Shown here: piece by piece, positions 1-3,507 of the stretch
Position numbering within the stretch: position 1 is the stretch's first letter
Layout of the letters: every line of letters starts with the position of its first letter
NCBI GenBank assembly: GCA_944331815.1
Contig: CALVIQ010000015.1
Span: forward strand, 1-7,374
Direction: 5' to 3'
From: an uncultured Bacilli bacterium
Lineage (GTDB): Bacteria > Bacillota_I > Bacilli_A > RF39 > UBA660
DNA length: 7,374 nt
Position numbers and translations under genes: made by a program
Notes under the pieces: generated by a model
The model's input: only the letters and a program-made list of their open reading frames with translations
Told to the model about the DNA's origin: nothing
The model's database searches: none

Positions 1-1
1 A

Positions 2-316
2 CTTAAAAAAAATATTTTAAAATCAAACAATATAGAAGAGTTAATTAGTAATGTTAAGCATAAAAATTATACTTATAATAGAATTAAAAGATGTTTAGTT
101 CATATTTTGTGTTGTTTAGACAAAAAAGATTATAAATTAGAACATATTAGAATTTTAGGATTTAATAGTAAAGGTAGACAGTATTTAAATAAAATTAAAA
201 AAGAAGTAACATTACCTCTTCTTACAAAATATGATAATTATGAATTATTAGTCGATAATATTTATAACCTAATCAGTAAAGATTCTAATAAAAATTGGCC
301 TATTTTAAAGAAGTAA
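2..316 (+). CDS. tmcAL: tRNA(Met) cytidine acetate ligase TmcAL, C-terminal part (5' end outside window)
   Basis: The frame is open from the window edge (first complete codon at 2) to TAA at 314-316, giving about 104 C-terminal residues. Recognisable TmcAL (YlbM family) C-terminal features are the YTYNRIKR stretch, the following CLVHIL helix, then IRILGFNSKGRQYLNKIKK and LPLLTKY. Family knowledge: TmcAL uses ATP and acetate to make N4-acetylcytidine at the wobble position of elongator tRNA(Met); the nucleotidyltransferase half would lie upstream of the window. A TTG at 107 could be mistaken for a start, but the homologous protein clearly continues upstream of it, so this is a truncated view and not a small gene. 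The last 17 bp overlap the convergent miaA end. The tail after the YNLI stretch is short and ends in Lys-Lys. The family assignment is from remembered sequence features only. Confidence 0.85.
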   Translation, partial: LKKNILKSNNIEELISNVKHKNYTYNRIKRCLVHILCCLDKKDYKLEHIRILGFNSKGRQYLNKIKKEVTLPLLTKYDNYELLVDNIYNLISKDSNKNWPILKK

Positions 317-1178
317 TATAATTATATACTTCTTTTATTGTATTATTAAAATTATCAAAATCAACATTAAACCAAACTACATCCATTTGATTATTAAACC
401 AAGTATATTGTCTTTTTGCGTACTTTCTACTATTTTGTTTAATTAAATCTAAACATTCTTCTAAAGTTTTTTTGTTTTCAAAATATGGAAACAATTCTTT
501 ATAACCAATTGGCATCATAACTGCTTTAGTTCTTATATTCGAATCATATATTTTTTTAGCTTCTTCTAATAAACCATCTTTAATCATTATATCTACTCTT
601 TTATTAATTCTATCATATAAAATATTACGATCAGTAGTTAATCCTATAAAAACAGTATCATATAATAATTTATCTGTTTTTTCTTTTTCACTAAATTTCA
701 AATTATTATTTAAACAGTAATTTAAAGCTCTAACCAATCTTTTTCTATTATTGATATGAATATCAATATTTTCATCTAATTCTTTTAACTTATTGTATAT
801 TTCTTCATTAGTTAAATCTTCAAATTGATTATTAACTTCATCATTAAATTTATAATCATATAAAGCCGCTTTAATATATAATCCAGTTCCACCTACTAAA
901 ATAGGTGTTTTGTTTTTGCTTAATATTTCATCAATTTTACTTCTACAATCTTTTTGATAATCATAAACCGTATAATCTTCTTTAATATTTTTTATATCAA
1001 ATAAATGATGTGGTATTCCCTCTTTTTCTTTTTCTTTTATCTTAGCTGTTGCAATATCTAAATCTTTATATATTTGTGTACTATCAACATTTATTATTTC
1101 ACCATTTAATAATTTTGCTAGTTCAACACTCATTTTTGTCTTACCTACTGCTGTAGGACCTAATACAACTATAACCAT
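300..1178 (-). CDS. miaA: tRNA dimethylallyltransferase MiaA
   Basis: This 292-aa protein has all the MiaA landmarks: P-loop GPTAVGKT at residues 7-14, DSTQIY at 32-37 with TAK at 44-46, HHLFD at 57-61, GGTGLYIKAAL at 96-106, NRKRLVRAL at 144-152, GYKEL at 225-229, and the RKYAKRQYTWF tRNA-contact segment at 251-261. Family knowledge: MiaA transfers a dimethylallyl group from DMAPP to A37 of tRNAs that read UNN codons. Its length is slightly below the usual ~300 residues, with no missing motif. The start is supported by GAGGTGA ending 3 nt upstream. A near-consensus promoter lies just upstream, giving a predicted leader of only about 10 nt. The 3' end overlaps the convergent tmcAL end by 17 bp. 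It is divergent from the downstream glycosyltransferase gene, so it is probably monocistronic in this window. Confidence 0.96.
   Translation of the reverse strand: MVIVVLGPTAVGKTKMSVELAKLLNGEIINVDSTQIYKDLDIATAKIKEKEKEGIPHHLFDIKNIKEDYTVYDYQKDCRSKIDEILSKNKTPILVGGTGLYIKAALYDYKFNDEVNNQFEDLTNEEIYNKLKELDENIDIHINNRKRLVRALNYCLNNNLKFSEKEKTDKLLYDTVFIGLTTDRNILYDRINKRVDIMIKDGLLEEAKKIYDSNIRTKAVMMPIGYKELFPYFENKKTLEECLDLIKQNSRKYAKRQYTWFNNQMDVVWFNVDFDNFNNTIKEVYNYITSLK
308..336. terminator. Weak bidirectional terminator across the tmcAL/miaA overlap
   Basis: An inverted repeat begins AAGAAGTA (308-315) and returns as TACTTCTT (327-334), with three further A-T pairs after a bulged A316 and an AATT loop. A TTTT run (333-336) follows on the plus strand; on the minus strand only a short TTTAAAAT follows. 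It spans the stop codons of both convergent genes, so one palindrome may end both messages. The stem is mostly A-T and the T tracts are short, so efficiency is uncertain. Confidence 0.5.
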
Positions 1179-1194
1179 AAGTCACCTCAAAACC

Positions 1195-1223
1195 ATTATA
1201 AAATAAATACATTTATTAGTCAA
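1195..1223 (-). promoter_or_regulatory. miaA promoter
   Basis: On the minus strand TTGACT (1223-1218) is followed after exactly 17 nt by TATAAT (1200-1195), a near-perfect sigma-A-type promoter. Transcription would begin near 1188, about 10 nt before the miaA ATG, so the leader would contain little more than the ribosome site GAGGTGA. Confidence 0.8.
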
Positions 1224-1254
1224 TTGAAACATATTATTAAATGGGTGATTTTAT

Positions 1255-2331
1255 TTGAAAATATGTGTTTATGCAATTTGTAAAAATGAAGAAAAATTTG
1301 TCGATAGATTTTATGAGTCAGCTAAAGATGCCGATGGAATTTACGTACTTGATACAGGATCTACGGATGATACAGTTAACAAATTAAAAAGTCATGGGGT
1401 AATAGTTGAGCAAAAAAAAATAGATCCATGGCGATTTGATGTGGCAAGAAATTTATCATTAGATATGATACCAGAAGACTTTGATGTATGTGTTTGCTTA
1501 GATTTAGACGAAGTTTTAATTGATGGATGGAAAGAAATTATTTTAAATAACTGGAAAGAAGATACTACAAGATTAAGATACAATTATATTTGGAGTCACG
1601 ATGAATATGGAAAACCAGCAGTAAATTTTTTGTGTGATAAAATACATAGTCGTAAAAATTATAAATGGGTCAATCCCGTTCACGAGATACTAAAATGTGA
1701 TAAAGAAGAAAAATTTATAACTTGCGATAATTTAACAATTGAACATTTTCCTGATAATACTAAATCGAGATCAAGCTACTTACCTTTATTAGAATTGGCG
1801 GTTAAAGAAGAACCTAACAATGACCGTAATACTCATTATTTAGGTCGTGAATATATGTTTCATCAAAGATGGAACGAAGCTATTGATATGCTATTAAAAC
1901 ATTTATCACTTCCTACGGCTTTGTGGAAAGATGAAAGATGTGCATCAATGAGATTTATTGCAAGATGCTATAAAAATTTAAATAGATTTGAAGAAGCTAA
2001 AATGTGGCTTAATAAAGCTATTGTAGAAGCACCATATTTAAGAGATCCATATATTGAGTTAGCTTTATTATATTATCAACTAAAAGAATGGAATAATGTA
2101 ATTAAATATTGCAATCAAGCTTTAGAAATTAAAACTCATGCGAAAAGTTATATCAATGAACCATTTAGTTGGGATCATACTGTATATGATATCTTATCTA
2201 TTGCATATTATAATTTAAAAGATTATCAAAAATCATTAGATAATATTAATAAAGCATTAGAAATTAGTCCTTTAGATAAAAGATTAATTAATAACAAAAT
2301 AATAATTGAGAAAACTTTGACAGACAAATAA
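1255..2331 (+). CDS. Family 2 glycosyltransferase with C-terminal TPR-like repeats
   Basis: A 358-aa protein. The N-terminal GT-A (GT2-like) domain begins MKICVYAICKNEE and carries DTGSTDDT at 33-40 and DLDE at 83-86, the usual nucleotide-sugar and metal-binding positions, with PVHEIL at 141-146. The C-terminal half (about 190-350) reads as several TPR-like helical pairs, for example RWNEAIDMLLKHL, RFEEAKMWLNKAI, EWNNVIKYCNQALEI and DYQKSLDNINKALEI. There is no signal peptide or membrane segment, so it should be cytosolic. Family knowledge: GT2-TPR proteins glycosylate peptides or cell-envelope precursors; SunS is a peptide glycosyltransferase of broadly this type. The acceptor here is unknown. 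The start is TTG, chosen because GGTGAT (1244-1249) lies 5 nt upstream and the MKICVYAICKNE start is typical of the family. The last codons contain the -35 box of the first array RNA. Confidence 0.85.
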   Translation: MKICVYAICKNEEKFVDRFYESAKDADGIYVLDTGSTDDTVNKLKSHGVIVEQKKIDPWRFDVARNLSLDMIPEDFDVCVCLDLDEVLIDGWKEIILNNWKEDTTRLRYNYIWSHDEYGKPAVNFLCDKIHSRKNYKWVNPVHEILKCDKEEKFITCDNLTIEHFPDNTKSRSSYLPLLELAVKEEPNNDRNTHYLGREYMFHQRWNEAIDMLLKHLSLPTALWKDERCASMRFIARCYKNLNRFEEAKMWLNKAIVEAPYLRDPYIELALLYYQLKEWNNVIKYCNQALEIKTHAKSYINEPFSWDHTVYDILSIAYYNLKDYQKSLDNINKALEISPLDKRLINNKIIIEKTLTDK

Positions 2332-2345
2332 AAATATGATACAAT
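2317..2345 (+). promoter_or_regulatory. Promoter of antisense RNA 1
   Basis: TTGACA (2317-2322), a 17-nt spacer, and TACAAT (2340-2345). The -35 box lies inside the final codons of the glycosyltransferase (Leu-Thr). The same box pair and spacing recur in units 2 and 3. Confidence 0.85.
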
Positions 2346-2373
2346 GTATTTGTCAAGGAAACTTGCATATAAT

Positions 2374-2411
2374 AAAAAAGGGAATACTTAACTTTCACAC
2401 GTTGAGTACTC
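2374..2411 (-). terminator. Terminator of peptide 1 mRNA
   Basis: On the minus strand GAGTACTCAAC (2411-2401) and GTTAAGTATTC (2392-2382) form a stem with one C-A mismatch and one wobble. CC and then six Ts (2379-2374) follow. It is the same DNA as the central hairpin of antisense RNA 1, used here in the other direction. Confidence 0.65.
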
Positions 2412-2428
2412 ACCTGTTAATTTGGTTT

Positions 2429-2462
2429 GTACTTAATCTGTAAGATTAGGTACTATTTTTTT
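2429..2462 (+). terminator. Intrinsic terminator of antisense RNA 1
   Basis: GTACTTAATCT (2429-2439) pairs with AGATTAGGTAC (2443-2453) across a GTA loop with a single T-G wobble, then TA and seven Ts (2456-2462). The T run also encodes the Lys-Lys end of peptide 1 on the opposite strand. Confidence 0.85.
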
Positions 2463-2542
2463 ATGCATAAAATTAATAATGCTATAACTAATAAAATGAT
2501 AATTAAGATTAGATAAGAGATTAATAAATCTTTTTTCTTCAT
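2453..2542 (-). CDS. Small hydrophobic membrane peptide 1 (29 aa), type I toxin-like
   Basis: The peptide runs from MKKKDLLI to LCIKK and stops at TAG (2455-2453). After the MKKKD start, residues 6-27 are almost all Leu, Ile, Val and Ala with one Ser-Tyr pair and one Cys, forming a single membrane-spanning segment flanked by Lys at both ends. AAGGAGG (2558-2552) lies 9 nt before the ATG. The same gene, SD site and spacing recur in units 2 and 3, and peptide 2 differs mainly by conservative changes; this argues for a selected coding sequence. By analogy with Fst/Ldr-type peptides it probably acts at the cytoplasmic membrane and may be toxic. I do not recognise the family, and it lacks the acidic C-terminal tail of Fst. 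Predicted control is SD sequestration in the leader plus the convergent antisense RNA. Confidence 0.75.
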   Translation of the reverse strand: MKKKDLLISYLILIIILLVIALLILCIKK

Positions 2543-2550
2543 AATTATCT

Positions 2551-2573
2551 GCCTCCTTCTTGTAGAACTCGGC
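2551..2573 (-). promoter_or_regulatory. SD-sequestering leader hairpin of peptide 1
   Basis: In the minus-strand mRNA, GCC and TTCT at the left pair with AGAA and GGC at the right around an ACA loop, with a small GAG/GGA internal loop. The ribosome site AAGGAGG lies in the right arm. Unit 2 keeps the same fold, and unit 3 achieves the same with different bases. Confidence 0.55.
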
Positions 2574-2605
2574 AAGTACCCAACAGTTAATATTCCCTAT
2601 ATATA

Positions 2606-2634
2606 ATTATACTATAAATTAACTTTGTATACAA
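2606..2634 (-). promoter_or_regulatory. Promoter of peptide 1 mRNA
   Basis: On the minus strand TTGTAT (2634-2629), 17 nt, then TATAAT (2611-2606). Transcription from about 2599 would give a leader near 55 nt and an mRNA of about 225 nt ending near 2374. Confidence 0.75.
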
Positions 2635-2641
2635 TAAAATT

Positions 2642-2658
2642 GTTAATTTTTAATTAAC
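2642..2658. repeat. Palindrome between divergent unit 1 peptide and unit 2 RNA promoters
   Basis: GTTAATT and AATTAAC form a perfect 7-bp inverted repeat around TTT. It lies midway between the outward-facing -35 boxes at 2629-2634 and 2664-2669. Near-identical copies lie at the two other unit junctions (from about 2993 and 3354). It could be an operator or simply conserved repeat sequence. Confidence 0.45.
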
Positions 2659-2663
2659 TTGTT

Positions 2664-2692
2664 TTGACAAATATATTAATTTGTGATACAAT
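2664..2692 (+). promoter_or_regulatory. Promoter of antisense RNA 2
   Basis: TTGACA (2664-2669), 17 nt, TACAAT (2687-2692), identical in boxes and spacing to unit 1. It is back-to-back with the peptide 1 promoter. Confidence 0.87.
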
Positions 2693-2720
2693 GTATTTGT
2701 CAAGGAAACTTGCATACAAT

Positions 2721-2758
2721 AAAAAAGGGAATACTTAACTTTGCTATGTTGAGTACTC
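2721..2758 (-). terminator. Terminator of peptide 2 mRNA
   Basis: Minus-strand stem GAGTACTCAAC (2758-2748) with GTTAAGTATTC (2739-2729), then CC and six Ts (2726-2721), as in unit 1. Confidence 0.65.
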
Positions 2759-2778
2759 ACCTATGATTTGTTTTGGTA

Positions 2779-2813
2779 AGTACTTAATCAATTTGATTGA
2801 GTACTATTTTTTT
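2779..2813 (+). terminator. Intrinsic terminator of antisense RNA 2
   Basis: AGTACTTAATCA (2779-2790) pairs with TGATTGAGTACT (2794-2805) around an ATT loop with one wobble pair, then A and seven Ts (2807-2813). Confidence 0.87.
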
Positions 2814-2893
2814 ATACATAATATCATTAATGATACTATTAATAAAATGATAATTAGAATTAAGAATGTTATTAGTAAATCTTTTTTCTTCAT
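2804..2893 (-). CDS. Small hydrophobic membrane peptide 2 (29 aa), type I toxin-like
   Basis: The peptide runs from MKKKDLLITF to ILCIKK and stops at TAG (2806-2804). It has the same length as peptide 1. The substitutions are conservative (SY to TF, VIAL to IVSL, LI to MI), keeping one uninterrupted hydrophobic helix between Lys-rich ends. AAGGAGG (2909-2903) sits 9 nt before the ATG. The gene is a paralogue from tandem duplication and is still intact. The function proposed for peptide 1 applies here with the same caution: membrane-acting toxin by analogy, family not recognised. Confidence 0.75.
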   Translation of the reverse strand: MKKKDLLITFLILIIILLIVSLMILCIKK

Positions 2894-2901
2894 AATTATC
2901 T

Positions 2902-2924
2902 GCCTCCTTCTTTTAGAACTCGGC
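2902..2924 (-). promoter_or_regulatory. SD-sequestering leader hairpin of peptide 2
   Basis: The same GCC/GGC and TTCT/AGAA pairing as unit 1, with loop AAA instead of ACA. The only change is in the loop, as expected for a structured element. Confidence 0.55.
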
Positions 2925-2956
2925 AAGTACCCAACAGTTAATATTCCCTATATATA

Positions 2957-2985
2957 ATTATACTATAAATTAACTATATATCCAA
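2957..2985 (-). promoter_or_regulatory. Promoter of peptide 2 mRNA
   Basis: On the minus strand TTGGAT (2985-2980), 17 nt, TATAAT (2962-2957). The -35 box differs slightly from TTGTAT in units 1 and 3. Predicted start is near 2950. Confidence 0.7.
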
Positions 2986-3014
2986 TGAGTTTGTTAATTT
3001 TTAATTAATTTATT

Positions 3015-3043
3015 TTGACAAGCATATTATTTTATGATACAAT
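3015..3043 (+). promoter_or_regulatory. Promoter of antisense RNA 3
   Basis: TTGACA (3015-3020), 17 nt, TACAAT (3038-3043). The boxes are unchanged although the spacer sequence and the rest of unit 3 have diverged. Confidence 0.86.
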
Positions 3044-3049
3044 GTATTT

Positions 3050-3166
3050 GTCAAGGAAACTTGCATATAATAAAAGAAGGAAACATTCAGTTTCGATATG
3101 TTGAATGTCTACCTAAATATTTTTAAGTGAGACACTTATTCAAATATGAATGAGTGTCATTTTTTT
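3050..3166 (+). ncRNA. Predicted antisense RNA 3, diverged paralogue, about 117 nt
   Basis: The 5' CAAG-GAAA-CTTG hairpin (3052-3063) is unchanged. The central stem is now ACATTCA (3083-3089) with TGAATGT (3102-3108), and the terminator is GACACTTATTCA/TGAATGAGTGTC. Both arms of each stem have changed together relative to units 1 and 2, so pairing is kept while primary sequence is not. The RNA should therefore act on its own mRNA and probably not on those of units 1 and 2. Confidence 0.74.
3131..3166 (+). terminator. Intrinsic terminator of antisense RNA 3
   Basis: GACACTTATTCA (3131-3142) pairs with TGAATGAGTGTC (3147-3158) around AATA with one wobble pair, then A and seven Ts (3160-3166). 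Confidence 0.87.
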
Positions 3167-3249
3167 ATTTCTATTACTAACATAGTAAAAAGTAATAAAA
3201 TGATAACTATGTATCTTAGAACTTTTATTACAAAAATTCTTTTTGACAA
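3157..3249 (-). CDS. Small hydrophobic membrane peptide 3 (30 aa, TTG start), type I toxin-like
   Basis: The peptide starts MSKRIFVIKVLRY from TTG (3249-3247) and ends VIEIKK before TGA (3159-3157). The TTG sits exactly where the ATG of peptides 1 and 2 sits, 9 nt after GAGGAGG (3265-3259), so I take it as the start. Sequence identity with peptides 1 and 2 is low, but length, basic N-terminus, hydrophobic core (roughly residues 13-26) and the Lys-Lys end over the RNA terminator are all kept. The TTG start and the poorer -10 box suggest lower expression than units 1 and 2. It could be a decaying copy, but the intact frame, SD site and compensated RNA stems argue against simple decay. Confidence 0.62.
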   Translation of the reverse strand: MSKRIFVIKVLRYIVIILLLFTMLVIEIKK

Positions 3250-3257
3250 ATTATCAA

Positions 3258-3283
3258 ACCTCCTCTCTGCAAAGATTGAAGGT
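3258..3283 (-). promoter_or_regulatory. SD-sequestering leader hairpin of peptide 3
   Basis: In the minus-strand mRNA ACCTTC (3283-3278) pairs with GGAGGT (3263-3258), directly covering the ribosome site, with one T-G wobble. The bases differ from units 1 and 2 but the outcome is the same. Confidence 0.55.
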
Positions 3284-3317
3284 AGACACTCAACAACTGA
3301 CGTATTTCCTATATACA

Positions 3318-3346
3318 ATTACACTATAAATTAACTTCATATACAA
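3318..3346 (-). promoter_or_regulatory. Promoter of peptide 3 mRNA
   Basis: On the minus strand TTGTAT (3346-3341), 17 nt, TGTAAT (3323-3318). The -10 box has one change from TATAAT in units 1 and 2, predicting weaker activity. Start near 3311. Confidence 0.6.
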
Positions 3347-3380
3347 TATCGTTGTTAATTTTTAATTAATTCATTTCAAT

Positions 3381-3495
3381 GTATTTGTCAAGGAAGCTTG
3401 CACATAAAAAAATGAATACTTAACTTTTCCACGTTGAGTACTCACCTATTAAAACAGTTTTGTACTTAATCTATAAGATTAGGTACTATTTTTTT
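3381..3495 (+). other. Unit 4: promoterless remnant of the antisense RNA gene
   Basis: This copy keeps GTATTTGTCAAGGAA (3381), a CAAG/CTTG hairpin with GAAG loop (3389-3400), the central stem (3414-3424 with 3433-3443) and a unit 1-like terminator GTACTTAATCT/AGATTAGGTAC (3462-3486) plus seven Ts (3489-3495). Between the upstream TTAATTAATT and CAATG it has 10 fewer-box-bearing bases left, 24 nt shorter than unit 3, and lacks TTGACA and most of TACAAT. No hydrophobic peptide gene follows; the rdgB end takes that place. It is probably not transcribed as an independent RNA. Confidence 0.75.
3406..3443 (-). terminator. Terminator of the ruv-queA-rdgB operon, supplied by unit 4
   Basis: Minus-strand stem GAGTACTCAAC (3443-3433) with GTTAAGTATTC (3424-3414), followed by A and seven Ts (3412-3406). 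It lies about 65 nt beyond the last operon stop codon and is the first good minus-strand terminator there. Confidence 0.68.
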
Positions 3496-3507
3496 ATTAA
3501 TTGCAAA

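Larger units (their letters stand above)
2352..2462 (+). ncRNA. Predicted antisense RNA 1 (antitoxin-like), about 111 nt
   Basis: It starts about 7 nt after the -10 box and ends in the T run of its terminator. Three hairpins are visible: a 5' CAAG/CTTG stem capped by a GAAA tetraloop (2354-2365); a central stem GAATACTTAAC (2382-2392) with GTTGAGTACTC (2401-2411); and an 11-bp terminator stem. No convincing reading frame with a ribosome site is present. Its 3' ~90 nt would be fully complementary to the 3' end of the minus-strand peptide mRNA. By analogy with type I systems it would be the antitoxin. Expression is inferred from promoter and terminator only. Confidence 0.72.
2699..2813 (+). ncRNA. 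Predicted antisense RNA 2 (antitoxin-like), about 115 nt
   Basis: Same organisation as RNA 1: CAAG-GAAA-CTTG 5' hairpin (2701-2712), central stem GAATACTTAAC (2729-2739) with GTTGAGTACTC (2748-2758), and a terminator stem. The central arms match unit 1 exactly while the loop differs. The terminator stem is re-paired (TCA/TGA in place of TCT/AGA), which supports a selected structure. Cross-action with unit 1 mRNA is plausible because the shared arms are identical. Confidence 0.74.
2317..3495. repeat. Tandem array of ~350-bp units: three full and one decayed small-peptide/antisense-RNA modules
   Basis: This stretch between the glycosyltransferase and the minus-strand operon is a head-to-tail repeat. 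The conserved GTATTTGTCAAGGAA element occurs at 2346, 2693, 3044 and 3381, giving periods of 347, 351 and 337 bp. Units 1-3 each contain, from left to right on the plus strand, a promoter, a short RNA with three hairpins, an intrinsic terminator overlapping the 3' end of a minus-strand 29-30 codon gene, that gene's Shine-Dalgarno site and leader, and its promoter. Unit 4 stops after the RNA terminator. Units 1 and 2 are very similar; unit 3 is diverged but keeps the layout and RNA folds. There is no transposase, integrase or spacer variety, so it is neither a mobile element nor a CRISPR. The layout is that of convergently transcribed type I toxin-antitoxin loci. Confidence 0.88.

Noticed and set aside
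107..316. A separate small gene starting at TTG 107
   Set aside because: The same frame is open to the window edge and reads as the continuous TmcAL C-terminus.
1392..1583. Minus-strand frame of 63 codons inside the glycosyltransferase
   Set aside because: It lies opposite the conserved GT2 domain, with no ribosome site or recognisable product.
2352..2462. Riboswitch or T-box leader
   Set aside because: No open frame follows the terminator on the plus strand; the RNA faces the 3' end of an opposing gene, so it controls nothing downstream in cis.
2763..2957. Plus-strand open frame of 64 codons across unit 2
   Set aside because: It runs over the antisense RNA terminator and the reverse strand of peptide 2, has no ribosome site, and is not kept as a frame in units 1 and 3.
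3146..3334. Plus-strand open frame of 62 codons across unit 3
   Set aside because: It begins inside the RNA 3 terminator stem, has no ribosome site and has no counterpart in the other units.
2317..3495. CRISPR array or insertion sequence as explanation of the repeats
   Set aside because: The repeats are ~350 bp with conserved promoters and genes and no unique spacers. No transposase, terminal inverted repeats or target duplications are seen.
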